DNA of 64,000 nucleotides from assembly GCF_900091955.1 (NCBI RefSeq), contig NZ_FMDF01000107.1, positions 1-64,000 on the forward strand. The letters run 5' to 3'. Shown in pieces: positions 35,181-44,366 of this stretch (positions are counted from its first letter, which is position 1; the number at the start of each line of letters is the position of its first letter). The notes under the pieces were generated by a model. That model saw only the letters and a list, made by a program, of their open reading frames with translations. It did not search any database and was not told the DNA's origin. Origin of the DNA: Streptomyces sp. Ncost-T10-10d (GTDB lineage: Bacteria > Actinomycetota > Actinomycetes > Streptomycetales > Streptomycetaceae). The position numbers were made by a program, and so were the translations under genes.

Positions 35181-35552
35181 TGGTGGGCCTCCGTGGGCTG
35201 TGGCGTGGAGCGGCGTGTCGATTCCACCGCAGAACCTACGGAGCCGGCGTCGTCCGGGCGACCGGATAAACCCCGGACTTCAGTGGGGGACAACCCCGAG
35301 AGATCCCTGGGTCCGACACTGGATCTCCGCCGGGACGATGCCGGCCGGCTCAAGAGGGCGCTCGGATCGTGAGGAGGGGCATGCAGTGACTCGGTTATGA
35401 AGAAGCGGGTTTCGAGACCCGGCACATGGGGGCACGACACACCCCTCCGCCCCGTGCCTATGGCTGCTCACCCCATGGGAAGGTCCCCCGCACCGTCCTA
35501 CCGTGACGGACTCGAACCACAGAGTCCACCCCCCCCGGACGGGAGAGCCGCG
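35181..35552. other. divergent intergenic region
   Basis: About 370 bases between GtrA (leftward) and the secreted lipase-like gene (rightward). An open frame extends upstream of the lipase start to 35397 but its translation lacks family similarity and the signal peptide begins later. No clear regulatory repeat seen. Confidence 0.45.
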
Positions 35553-36812
35553 ATGCGCAGAGCAACGAGCACCTTGCTCGGCATGCTCCTCACACTGCTG
35601 AGCCTCGGAGCAACCACCACAGCGGCCCACGCCGCCCCACCCAGCTACCTCACCCTCGAAGCCACCTACACCACCGTCACCAACGGCTGGGACCGCGTCG
35701 ATCGCTACCTCGACACCACCAGCGGTTTCCATGCCGAGCAGTACCCCTCGGACGGCCGTGGCGACCAGGACGGTCAGCGACGTACCTTCTTCGGCGGCGT
35801 CAAGCAGCCCTACTCCGGCCGCTTCCTTCTCTACTCAGCCCCCGGCTGGAACAGCGGCAGTCACCAGACCCCCGTCCTCCTCGTCCACGGCGCCAACGAC
35901 AATGCCGACCGCGCCTGGGCCAACCCCGGCGAAGCCGGTGGCTACGGCTGCGGTGCCGTCTCCTGCCCCAACACCGGACTCATGCAGTACCTCGCCGCCC
36001 GCGGCTACCGCGTCTTCGCCGTCAACTTCGCCCATAAGCAGGGCGACAACCTGATGCAGGCCCAGCAGGTCGGCGACGCCATCGCCGTCATCAAGGACCG
36101 GCTCGGCGTCAGTCAGGTGGACCTCGTCGGCTGGAGCAAGGGGGAGATGTCCACCCGAGCCTACGTCTCCTCACTGCGGCCCACCTGGGGACGCCCCTAT
36201 GCCGGAGACGTACGCCGCCTCATCACCCTCGGCGGCCCCAACGGCGGCTACGACTACCCCTATGCCCACGGCTGGGCCCATGACTTCAGCATCTGGCCCC
36301 AGTGCGGCGGCAGCGTCAACGCCCCGTCGCCGCACCTCTACATGACCTGCTACGGCACCTACACCGCCCATCCCGAATTCGCCTTCGCCCCCACCAGCGG
36401 CTACGACGTCTATCCCGGACAGCGCCAGATGCTCGCCCGCTGGGACGCCACCTACGGCATCGACATGACCCAACAGGACTGGTACACCACCTACCACGGC
36501 GGCCAGGGCTTCTACACCTCCGGCAGTGGAATCCAGACCGCGATCGACGCCGGCTCCCTCATCGCCCCCCTCCACAAGGCAGGCATCCCCGGCACCGTAG
36601 CCACCTACCTCCTCGCCGGAGGATCCCCCAGCGTCCTCGGCATCTACAACGAGAACCGCGGCCCCAGCGACGGCGTGGTCTTCGTCGACAGTGCCCTCGA
36701 CCGCACCGGCATCGCCAACGTTGCCGGAACCGCCCTCATCTCCACCGCCAACCACCTCCAACTCGGCTGGCACTCCTCCGCCAGCGCCCAGATCGCCGCC
36801 TGGCTCGGCTGA
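35553..36812 (+). CDS. secreted alpha/beta-hydrolase, lipase-like
   Basis: A 419-residue exported hydrolase. ATG at 35553 follows GGGAGAG and starts a signal peptide (RRATSTLLGMLLTLLSLGAT ... AHAAPP). The alpha/beta-hydrolase fold shows oxyanion region LLVHGAND and nucleophile elbow VGWSKGE (GxSxG); the C-terminal His is in STANHLQLGWH. Closest family look is the triacylglycerol lipase/PHB-depolymerase-like class. It is 24 bases before a second alpha/beta-hydrolase gene, so both are probably cotranscribed. Confidence 0.85.
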   Translation: MRRATSTLLGMLLTLLSLGATTTAAHAAPPSYLTLEATYTTVTNGWDRVDRYLDTTSGFHAEQYPSDGRGDQDGQRRTFFGGVKQPYSGRFLLYSAPGWNSGSHQTPVLLVHGANDNADRAWANPGEAGGYGCGAVSCPNTGLMQYLAARGYRVFAVNFAHKQGDNLMQAQQVGDAIAVIKDRLGVSQVDLVGWSKGEMSTRAYVSSLRPTWGRPYAGDVRRLITLGGPNGGYDYPYAHGWAHDFSIWPQCGGSVNAPSPHLYMTCYGTYTAHPEFAFAPTSGYDVYPGQRQMLARWDATYGIDMTQQDWYTTYHGGQGFYTSGSGIQTAIDAGSLIAPLHKAGIPGTVATYLLAGGSPSVLGIYNENRGPSDGVVFVDSALDRTGIANVAGTALISTANHLQLGWHSSASAQIAAWLG

Positions 36813-36836
36813 CCCTGCCACTCCCAAGGACGGACC

Positions 36837-37898
36837 ATGACCTCGCCCGCACTCCTCCCCGGCATCCACGCTCGACGGATCACCACCCCCCGGGTCACCC
36901 TCAACCTCCTCGAACTCCCCGACCGGACCGGCGAACCCGTCCTCTTCGTCCACGGCAACGTCTCCGCCGCCGCCTTCTGGCAGCAGACCATGCTCGACCT
37001 GCCCCACCCCTACCGACCCCTCGCCGTCGACCTCCGCGGCTTCGGCGACACCGATCCCCTCCCCGTCGACGCCACCCGCGGCGTCCGGGACTTCAGCGAC
37101 GACCTCACCGCCCTCCGGGACACCCTCGCCCTCGACCGCGTCCACCTCGTCGGCTGGAGCATGGGCGGCGGCATCGCCCTCCAGCACCTCCGCGATCACC
37201 CCACTGCCGTCCGCAGCCTCACCCTCGTCAACCCCGTCTCCCCCTACGGCTTCGGCGGTACCCACGGTCCCGACGGCCGACTCAACCACCCCGACGGCGC
37301 CGGCTCCGGCGCAGGCACCGTCAACCCCGAATTCGTCCAGCGCCTCAAGGACGGCGACCGCAGTGAGGACTCACCACTCTCCCCCCGCGCCGTCCTTGCC
37401 TCCAGCTACGTCAGACCGCCGCTCCGCCCCGCCCTTGAGGACGCCTTCGTCGACGCCATGCTCTCCACCCGCACAGGGGACGGCCACTACCCCGGCGACA
37501 CCCGTCCCAGCGACCACTGGCCCGGCACCGCCCCCGGCCCCCGAGGTGTCCTCAACGCCATGGCTCCCACCCACTTCCGTATCGACGACCTGCACCGGAT
37601 CGACCCCAAACCGCCCATCGGCTGGATCCGCGGCACCGACGACCTCATCGTCTCCGACACCTCCCTCTTCGACCTCGCCCACCTCGGTGCACTCGGCGCC
37701 GTTCCCGGCTGGCCCGGCGCCGAACACTGCCCCGCCCAACCCATGCTCGCCCAGACCCGCCACGCACTCGATCACTACGCCGCCGCGGGCGGCCCCGTCC
37801 GCGAAACCGCCATCCCTGACGCCGGTCACGCCGTCCACATCGACAAACCCAAGGAGTTCACTGCCGCCCTCCTCGACACCCTCACCGCAGGCCGGTGA
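36837..37898 (+). CDS. alpha/beta-hydrolase
   Basis: A 353-residue cytoplasmic hydrolase with the classical fold: oxyanion block LFVHGNVSAAAFW, nucleophile elbow LVGWSMGGG (GxSxG), a cap region, acid WIRGTDDLIV and C-terminal His in IPDAGHAVHIDKP. AAGGA precedes the ATG. Could be an esterase, epoxide-hydrolase-like or C-C hydrolase; specificity is not readable. It pairs with the secreted lipase-like gene in one unit. Confidence 0.85.
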   Translation: MTSPALLPGIHARRITTPRVTLNLLELPDRTGEPVLFVHGNVSAAAFWQQTMLDLPHPYRPLAVDLRGFGDTDPLPVDATRGVRDFSDDLTALRDTLALDRVHLVGWSMGGGIALQHLRDHPTAVRSLTLVNPVSPYGFGGTHGPDGRLNHPDGAGSGAGTVNPEFVQRLKDGDRSEDSPLSPRAVLASSYVRPPLRPALEDAFVDAMLSTRTGDGHYPGDTRPSDHWPGTAPGPRGVLNAMAPTHFRIDDLHRIDPKPPIGWIRGTDDLIVSDTSLFDLAHLGALGAVPGWPGAEHCPAQPMLAQTRHALDHYAAAGGPVRETAIPDAGHAVHIDKPKEFTAALLDTLTAGR

Positions 37899-38149
37899 AG
37901 GGGCCGGGCTGTCCCCCGTGAGGACCTGTACCGACGCCGAGGCCGTCCAGCGCGATCCCGGCGTCAAGGGTTCTTGCCGCTGTCCACGAGCCGGGCGGTC
38001 GAGCAGACCTGGTGAGCTGCTCGCCGAAGTGGGGAAGTCGGCCCGCCCGGTGCTGCGGGACGTCGGAGAGAACGCATACGCTCATAACTCCCGTGACGCT
38101 TAGGTAGATTGAGGCCATAGATTGATCACTTTCGTGTCCGGAGGTCCTC

Positions 38150-38977
38150 ATGAGTGAGCAGCAGCATTCGTCCACCAGTGGGCCCGCCACACCGGTGTCG
38201 GACCGGATCGACACGACCAGGCCGCACTCCGCCCGCTTCTGGAACTACTTCGTCGGCGGCAAGGACAACTACGAGGTCGACCGTGAGATCGGCGACCAGA
38301 TCAAGACGTTCTTCCCGGGCATCGTCGATGTCGCGGTGGCAGGGCGACAGTTCCTGCGCCGCTCGGTGAGTCACCTGGTGGAGGACCGGGGTGTCCGGCA
38401 GTTCCTGGACATCGGGACCGGCCTGCCCACTGCCGACAACACCCATCAGGTGGCCCAGGGCATCGCCCCCGAGTCACACATCGTGTATGTGGACAACGAC
38501 CCGCTCGTGCTGGCGCACGCACGTGCGCTGCTCACCAGCTCACCCGAGGGGGTCACGAACTACATCGATGCCGACCTCTACGAGCCGGACGTCATCCTTG
38601 CCGAGGCGGCGAAGACACTCGACTTCGACCGGCCTGTGGCCCTGATGCTGCTCGGCATACTCGGTCACGCGGACGACTTCTCGCGGGCCCGTGAGGTGGT
38701 GGGCCGGCTGATGGCGGGCCTGCCGTCCGGCAGCCACCTCGTGGTGTACGACGGCACACGTACCAGCGAAGGCATGATCGCCGCGGAGAAGGCGTACATC
38801 GAGAGCGGCGCAGTGCCGTATTTCGTCCGCGAGCCGAGCGAGATCGTCACGCTCTTCGACGGGCTGCGGATCCTCGACCCCGGCTTCGTCCGGCTCAGTG
38901 AGTGGCGGCCCGACGCCGACAGCGCGAGCGTGCCCGCCGATGTCGATGCCTTCGGTGGAATCGGCGTCAAGGAGTGA
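38150..38977 (+). CDS. SAM-dependent methyltransferase, PF04672 family
   Basis: A 275-residue protein of the actinobacterial S-adenosyl methyltransferase family formerly DUF574. Family-typical opening (RPHSARFWNYFVGGKDNYEVDRE) and SAM site FLDIGTGLPTADNTHQVAQ followed by VYVDNDPLVLAHARALL; a C-terminal LRILDPGFVRLSEWRPD is also typical. GGAGGT lies six bases before ATG. Many such paralogues exist per Streptomyces genome, often beside regulators; the methyl acceptor is unknown. Monocistronic, with a terminator hairpin before the convergent GH31 gene. Confidence 0.9.
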   Translation: MSEQQHSSTSGPATPVSDRIDTTRPHSARFWNYFVGGKDNYEVDREIGDQIKTFFPGIVDVAVAGRQFLRRSVSHLVEDRGVRQFLDIGTGLPTADNTHQVAQGIAPESHIVYVDNDPLVLAHARALLTSSPEGVTNYIDADLYEPDVILAEAAKTLDFDRPVALMLLGILGHADDFSRAREVVGRLMAGLPSGSHLVVYDGTRTSEGMIAAEKAYIESGAVPYFVREPSEIVTLFDGLRILDPGFVRLSEWRPDADSASVPADVDAFGGIGVKE

Positions 38978-39070
38978 CGCGCGGGCGCTGTCGCCGGCCC
39001 GGACGTGATGCATCGTGCCGCGGGCCGATCCACGGAGCGGCCGTCCGCAAGCCGCAGGACGGGGACACGC

Positions 39071-39100
39071 GTCGGGGGCCGTCCGTGAACGGCCCCCGAC
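39071..39100. terminator. bidirectional hairpin between convergent genes
   Basis: Perfect 12-base arms GTCGGGGGCCGT (39071-39082) and ACGGCCCCCGAC (39089-39100) with a six-base loop, between the methyltransferase (+) and GH31 (-) genes. Confidence 0.8.
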
Positions 39101-39127
39101 ACGGTTCCTGCCAGGTGGCAGTACTCG

Positions 39128-41800
39128 TTACTTCTGCAGCTCCACCGTGAAGCCGCGACCCGTGGAGACGGACGGCGTCTTGATCTCCGTGATCCCGGTC
39201 GCGGGGTCGGTGAACCAGCCGGACTCGGCTGCGGCGAACTCCGTCGCCGAGTTCAGCCGGTGCAGGCGGCTGTGGTCCATGACCACCTGCGACGGGGCGT
39301 CATTGCCGTGCACGGTGACATGGTACGAGCGGGCTGACGGCTTGCCCTCGTAACTGCCCACGCTCGCACCGATCTTGATGGTGGTGCGGCCGGCCTTGCC
39401 GTGCGTGGGTGCCTGGACCCGTACGTGCTGGGTGGCCGAGGCGCCTTCCGTGAACTTCCTCGTCACGCCGTCGTCCTCGTAGAGCGTGTAGTCCGTGGTG
39501 CCCTGCGGATAGATGTCGTAGCCGAGTCGGCTCTTGTCCCGCGATTCCCAGGACACGGTGCCCTTGGGCCACATCGGCACGATCGATCCGCCCTTGACGA
39601 ACAGCGGCAGGGTGTCGAGCGGTGCCTGGTAACCGTTGACCGTGGTCGGTCCCTGGTAGGTTCTGCCCGTCCAGTAGTCGGTCCAGGTGCCCTTCGGCAG
39701 GTAGATGCCGTCACGGACGTCCGTGTCGCTGTACACCGGTGCGACCAGGAAGTCCGGTCCGGCCAGGAACTCGTACTTCGCGTTCGGTCCCAGTGCCGCG
39801 GGGTCGTCGGGGTACTCCAGCGCGAGTGGCCGGACCGGACCGACGCCGGTCTTCGTGGCGTCCTTCGACAGGGTGTACATGTACGGCAGCAACCGCTCCT
39901 TCAGCTGCAGGTACTTGCGGTTGATGGAGGTGTACGGCTCGCCGTCCAGCCACGGCTGCTGGTCGTGCGGCTTCTTGGTGGTGATGTCGCTCGCCCAGCC
40001 GTCCATGGTCATGATGGCCGGGAGGAATGCCTTCCACTGGAGGTCACGGGTGTACATCTCGGGGTCGTGCCGGTAGATGCTGCCGACGTCACCCGTGTTG
40101 TACGCGATGCTGGACATGGTCGCACCGGCGTATGTCGGGATCTGCCAGCGGATGTAGTCCCAGGACAGACTCTGGTCACCGCTCCACAGCACACCGCAGC
40201 GCTGTGCGCCGGCCCAGGAGACGGGCAGCCAGACGAAGCCGCGGGCGTCGCTGTTGTCCTCGATGCCGGCCTTGGCCTGGTCGCAGGCGTCCAGGGCGAA
40301 ACCGTAGCCGCCGCCGACCCAGGCGACATCCAGCTTGCGGACGCGGACGCCGGCCTTGGCCTCCTCGGCCTGGTCGGGCAGGCCGTTCTGCGTCCAGAGG
40401 CCGAGCTGGGCATGGTTCTTGTTGAGGCCCACACCCGCCTGGGAGAGGTTCTCGTAACCGCAGCCGTAGCCGTCGTTGACGAGCATCCAGCCGAGCGGCA
40501 TGCCGTTCTGTACGTAGCTGTCGGAGACCTTCAGCGCGTCCAGGGTGTGGCGCTCGCCCCGGTTGGCGTTGTGGAGGTAGCAGTCGGCGGAGCCGGGCTC
40601 GAGCCCGTACACCGGCGGCATGAACGGTTTGCCCACCAGGGAGGTGTACTTGCCGATGACCGACTTGGTGTCACCGGTGAAATAGTAGGCGTCCAGCCGC
40701 CGTTCCTGCTGGCCGGTCCGTACCGGTGAGTCGAAGTCGTAGATGCCGGGGGTCATCGTGTTACGGAAGACGCCGTAGCCGGCGGTGGAGATGTAGAACG
40801 GCTGGGAGTTGTTGTAACCGCCCTCGTTCCAGTTGGTGTTGTTGCCGACGTGTCTGACCTGATCGCGGTGCGAGAAGCTGCCGTTCTGCTCACCACCGCC
40901 GAAGAACTGTTCATCGGCGCCGCGCTTCAGGCTCTGTCGCATGCCGCCGCCGGTCCAGCGGAGCGGGTCGGCCTCCTGCCAGATGACCGTGCGGTTGTCG
41001 GCCTTGTAGAGGCCGAAACGCAGCGGCTTCTTGTAGACGCGCATCACCACGTCCTTGGAGCGGATGCCGTAATAGGTCCCCGCGTCGAAGGATTTGGTGT
41101 GCCGTTGGGCCGTGGGCTGCTGTCGGATCATGTGGCTGTCCTTCGGGTCGGCGAGGACGCCGTCCGGGGATGCCTGCAGCCGCAGTGTGTCGTCGGTGAA
41201 GAACTCGGCGCGGGCCTTGAGCGCACCGGCCTGGATCTCGTACGTACCGTGCGAGCCGCTGAAACCGGTGAGGTCTCCGGCGTCGATGGCCTCGGGGAGG
41301 TACGCCTTTCCGCTGAAGGAATTGTTGTGCACGTCGTAGGGGACCACGACCACGTGGTACGTGCCGGAGGCCTTCGGGATGACTGCGGACTCGGGGTCGG
41401 CCGTGCCCGCACTCGACGCCACCTGCTTATTGGCCGAGTCATAGATGTACATGTCGAAGTCGTCGGTGGGCGTCTCCCACTGGATGGAGACGGGGACGCC
41501 GCCCTCGGGATTGTCGTCCCACTGACCCGCGGGTGGGTTCACGGTCAGATCGAAGCGGGCGCAGACGGCGTTGTCCGGGTCGTCGGCGGCCGTACCGCAC
41601 TTGGAAGGTGAGTCGACGGTGCCCTTGGCGTAGACCGGGCTCTGCCATGTCACATTCTTCGTGGTGCTGTCGAGGGTGCCCGACGGCGTTGCCGCGGCCT
41701 GTGCCTGCGTGGCCGGGACGGTCAGGGCGGTGAGCGCGAGGACGATCACCGACAGAGAGCCGACCGTCGCCTGACCGGGACGGTTCTGAAGGATCCGCAA
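39128..41800 (-). CDS. secreted glycoside hydrolase family 31 enzyme
   Basis: An 890-residue exported alpha-glycosidase. I take TTG at 41800 as start: GGAG lies eight bases upstream and the product begins directly with a signal peptide (RILQNRPGQATVGSL ... TQAQAAA). The ATG at 41854 lacks a ribosome site and falls inside a palindrome. Order: PPC-like beta module (about 70-130), GH31 N-terminal beta domain, TIM barrel with candidate nucleophile Asp in LDVAWVGGGYGF and acid/base Asp in LWSGDQSLSWDYIRW, then C-terminal beta domains. The family includes alpha-glucosidases, alpha-xylosidases and isomaltosyltransferases; the exact sugar is not readable. Confidence 0.85.
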   Translation of the reverse strand: MRILQNRPGQATVGSLSVIVLALTALTVPATQAQAAATPSGTLDSTTKNVTWQSPVYAKGTVDSPSKCGTAADDPDNAVCARFDLTVNPPAGQWDDNPEGGVPVSIQWETPTDDFDMYIYDSANKQVASSAGTADPESAVIPKASGTYHVVVVPYDVHNNSFSGKAYLPEAIDAGDLTGFSGSHGTYEIQAGALKARAEFFTDDTLRLQASPDGVLADPKDSHMIRQQPTAQRHTKSFDAGTYYGIRSKDVVMRVYKKPLRFGLYKADNRTVIWQEADPLRWTGGGMRQSLKRGADEQFFGGGEQNGSFSHRDQVRHVGNNTNWNEGGYNNSQPFYISTAGYGVFRNTMTPGIYDFDSPVRTGQQERRLDAYYFTGDTKSVIGKYTSLVGKPFMPPVYGLEPGSADCYLHNANRGERHTLDALKVSDSYVQNGMPLGWMLVNDGYGCGYENLSQAGVGLNKNHAQLGLWTQNGLPDQAEEAKAGVRVRKLDVAWVGGGYGFALDACDQAKAGIEDNSDARGFVWLPVSWAGAQRCGVLWSGDQSLSWDYIRWQIPTYAGATMSSIAYNTGDVGSIYRHDPEMYTRDLQWKAFLPAIMTMDGWASDITTKKPHDQQPWLDGEPYTSINRKYLQLKERLLPYMYTLSKDATKTGVGPVRPLALEYPDDPAALGPNAKYEFLAGPDFLVAPVYSDTDVRDGIYLPKGTWTDYWTGRTYQGPTTVNGYQAPLDTLPLFVKGGSIVPMWPKGTVSWESRDKSRLGYDIYPQGTTDYTLYEDDGVTRKFTEGASATQHVRVQAPTHGKAGRTTIKIGASVGSYEGKPSARSYHVTVHGNDAPSQVVMDHSRLHRLNSATEFAAAESGWFTDPATGITEIKTPSVSTGRGFTVELQK

Positions 41801-42104
41801 GGAATGTTCTCCGTTCGTACCGAACAGCGAAGTAGGTGATGTCTGCGCAGACATGCTTGGAACATTGGAGATTCGCGCATCAGAATTCACCGTACGGCCG
41901 GTGCATGTCAACGTTCCGGGCCGGTGCTTCGCATCGGCACCAGTCGGCCGACTGCCGCGCCGGTCACGCACCAGCCCGCCGACTGCCGTTCGGCGGATCG
42001 CCACCGTGTCCACACCGCGTCGGTCTTTCGCAGCCCCGAGGGACTCTGGAACACTCCATTCGCTCTTGCCCCCACACCTCCTCACCCCACAGAGGTCTTC
42101 ACCC
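41801..42104. other. divergent promoter region GH31 / phospholipase C
   Basis: About 300 bases between two divergent secreted-enzyme genes. A perfect 16-base palindrome (41839-41854, separate entry) lies on the GH31 side. The stretch 41855-41895 is locally AT-richer (GGAACATTGGAG, CAGAATTCACC). No gene. Confidence 0.5.
41839..41854. promoter_or_regulatory. perfect 16-bp palindrome, candidate operator of the GH31 gene
   Basis: ATGTCTGCGCAGACAT is its own reverse complement. It ends 38 bases upstream of the chosen GH31 start, where an operator or promoter-overlapping site is expected. No matching copy was noticed elsewhere in the window. Confidence 0.6.
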
Positions 42105-44162
42105 ATGGCTGAACTCGACCGACGCCGTTTCATGCAACTCGCCGGAGGCGCAGCCGCCTTCACCATGCTGTCGAACAGCATCGCCCGCGCTGCCTCCCTC
42201 CCGGCGAAGGGTGCCACCGGCACCCTTGAGGACGTCGAGCACATCGTCGTGCTGATGCAGGAGAACCGCTCGTTCGACCACTACTTCGGGACACTCAAGG
42301 GTGTGCGCGGCTTCGGTGACCCACGTCCGGTGACATTGCCCAGCGGCAAACCGGTGTGGCACCAGGCCTCCGGCACCAAGGAAGTGCTGCCGTTCCGGCC
42401 GACGGCCGACAACCTCGGACTCCAGTTCATCCAGGACCTCAACCACGACTGGGCGGGCGGCCACCGGGCGTTCAACAAGGGCGCGTACGATCAGTGGGTG
42501 CCCGCCAAGTCGGCGACGACGATGGCCTACCTCACCCGCGAGGACATACCGTTCCACTACGCCCTTGCCGACGCGTTCACCGTCTGCGACGCGTACCACT
42601 GCTCCTTCATCGGCTCGACGGACCCGAACCGCTACTACATGTGGACGGGATACACCGGAAACGACGGCACCGGCGGCGGCCCCGTGCTCGGGAACGACGA
42701 GGCGGGGTACGGATGGACGACGTACCCCGAACGGCTGGAGAAGGCCGGGGTGTCCTGGAAGATCTATCAGGACATCGGCGACGGGCTCGACGCCGCAGGG
42801 TCCTGGGGGTGGATCAGCGACGCCTACCGCGGGAACTACGGCGACAACTCGCTGCTCTACTTCAACAATTACCGCAAGGCCAAGCCCGGCGATCCGCTCT
42901 ACGACAAGGCTCGCACCGGCACCGATGCCAAGAACGGCGACGGGCTCTTCGACAGACTCAAGGCCGATGTGAAGGCCGGTGTCCTGCCGAAGGTCTCCTG
43001 GATCGCCGCCCCGGAAGCCTTCACCGAGCACCCCAACTGGCCTGCGAATTACGGTGCCTGGTACATCGCGCAGGTGCTGGATGCGCTGACGTCCAACCCG
43101 GAGGTGTGGGGCAGGACCGCCCTGTTCATCACGTACGACGAGAACGACGGCTTCTTCGACCACATCGTGCCGCCGTACCCGCCGTCCGGGGCCGCGCAGG
43201 GGCTGTCCACCGTGGCGACCTCCGCCGACTACTTCGCGGGCAACGGAGGTTACGCCGCGGGCCCGTACGGTCTGGGGCAGCGCGTGCCGATGCTCGTCGT
43301 CTCGCCGTGGAGCACCGGAGGGTTCTCCTGCTCCGAGGTCTTCGACCACACCTCGATCATCCGGTTCATGGAACGTCGCTTCGGGGTGAAGGAACCCAAT
43401 ATCTCGCCCTGGCGGCGCGCCATCTGCGGCGACCTCACCTCCGCGTTCGACTTCCGGCGAACGGACACCGCCCCCGCCGCCCTGCCCTCCACTGCCGGGT
43501 ACCTGCCGCCGGACCGCAACCGGCATCCCGACTATGTGCCCGTGCCGCCCGCCGTCGGCAGCGTTCCCAGACAGGAACCGGGCTCCCGGCCCACCCGGCC
43601 GCTGCCGTACGCGCCGTTCGTGGACGGCGCGGCGAATCCGGCGACCGGAAAGTACGGCCTCACCTTCAGCGGCGGCGCCGCGGCCGGAGCGCAGTTCCTG
43701 GTCACGTCCGCGAACCGTACCGACGGACCGTGGACGTACACCACCGAGGCCGGAAAGTCCCTCTTCGACACCTGGAACACGGTCTACTCGAACGGGGTGA
43801 CCAACCTCAGCGTGTACGGTCCGAACGGCTTCCTGCGCACCTTCAAGGGGCCCGGCAAGGCGGCAGGGCCCGAAGTGACCGCCCGTCACAACGCCACCGA
43901 TGGGCATCTCGACCTGACGATGACTCATGCAGGCTCCGGTGACGTTCATTTGACGTTGACCGACGCATACGGCGGTACTGCCCAGACGTTCACGGTGCGC
44001 GCGGGCACGACCGTGAACCACTCGGTGGACCTGCGGGGGAGCAGCCGCTGGTACGACATCTCGGTGGTCTCCGACGCGGACACCACGTTCCTGCGCCGCT
44101 TCGCCGGACACGTCGAGACGGGCGAGGCGGGCACGAGCGACCCGGCCCTGATGGCGGGCTGA
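42105..44162 (+). CDS. Tat-exported phospholipase C, phosphocholine-specific type
   Basis: A 685-residue phosphoesterase-family phospholipase C. Tat signal DRRRFMQLAGGAAA (residues 5-18). The catalytic N-terminal block EHIVVLMQENRSFDHYFGT is intact, followed by FIGSTDPNRYYMWTG, FITYDENDGFFDHIVPP and VFDHTSIIRFMERRFGV; the C-terminal two beta domains (about 505-680) are as in Pseudomonas PlcH/N-type enzymes. Length is normal. It cleaves phospholipids outside the cell, releasing phosphorylated head groups, commonly for phosphate or choline scavenging. AGAGGT precedes the ATG. Confidence 0.92.
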   Translation: MAELDRRRFMQLAGGAAAFTMLSNSIARAASLPAKGATGTLEDVEHIVVLMQENRSFDHYFGTLKGVRGFGDPRPVTLPSGKPVWHQASGTKEVLPFRPTADNLGLQFIQDLNHDWAGGHRAFNKGAYDQWVPAKSATTMAYLTREDIPFHYALADAFTVCDAYHCSFIGSTDPNRYYMWTGYTGNDGTGGGPVLGNDEAGYGWTTYPERLEKAGVSWKIYQDIGDGLDAAGSWGWISDAYRGNYGDNSLLYFNNYRKAKPGDPLYDKARTGTDAKNGDGLFDRLKADVKAGVLPKVSWIAAPEAFTEHPNWPANYGAWYIAQVLDALTSNPEVWGRTALFITYDENDGFFDHIVPPYPPSGAAQGLSTVATSADYFAGNGGYAAGPYGLGQRVPMLVVSPWSTGGFSCSEVFDHTSIIRFMERRFGVKEPNISPWRRAICGDLTSAFDFRRTDTAPAALPSTAGYLPPDRNRHPDYVPVPPAVGSVPRQEPGSRPTRPLPYAPFVDGAANPATGKYGLTFSGGAAAGAQFLVTSANRTDGPWTYTTEAGKSLFDTWNTVYSNGVTNLSVYGPNGFLRTFKGPGKAAGPEVTARHNATDGHLDLTMTHAGSGDVHLTLTDAYGGTAQTFTVRAGTTVNHSVDLRGSSRWYDISVVSDADTTFLRRFAGHVETGEAGTSDPALMAG

Positions 44163-44366
44163 CCGTGGGGGCGGGGGAAGGTGTTCAGACCCCTGCCCCC
44201 CCTTACCGGTCCGGGCGGTCTGACCACCCGTCGGCCCACTGCCGCCCGTGGAATACAGGGTTCGATATGTGTGGCGACGTGACGGCGGTGGCGTACGGCG
44301 GGGGGCGCAGCAGCCCACGGGTTGAGGGCGCGGGAGATTGCCGCGACCACACTGCCCCGTGCGCCG

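Noticed and set aside
41801..41854. ATG at 41854 as the GH31 start
   Set aside because: No ribosome site, it sits inside a palindrome, and it would put about 18 extra residues before the signal peptide; the TTG at 41800 fits better.
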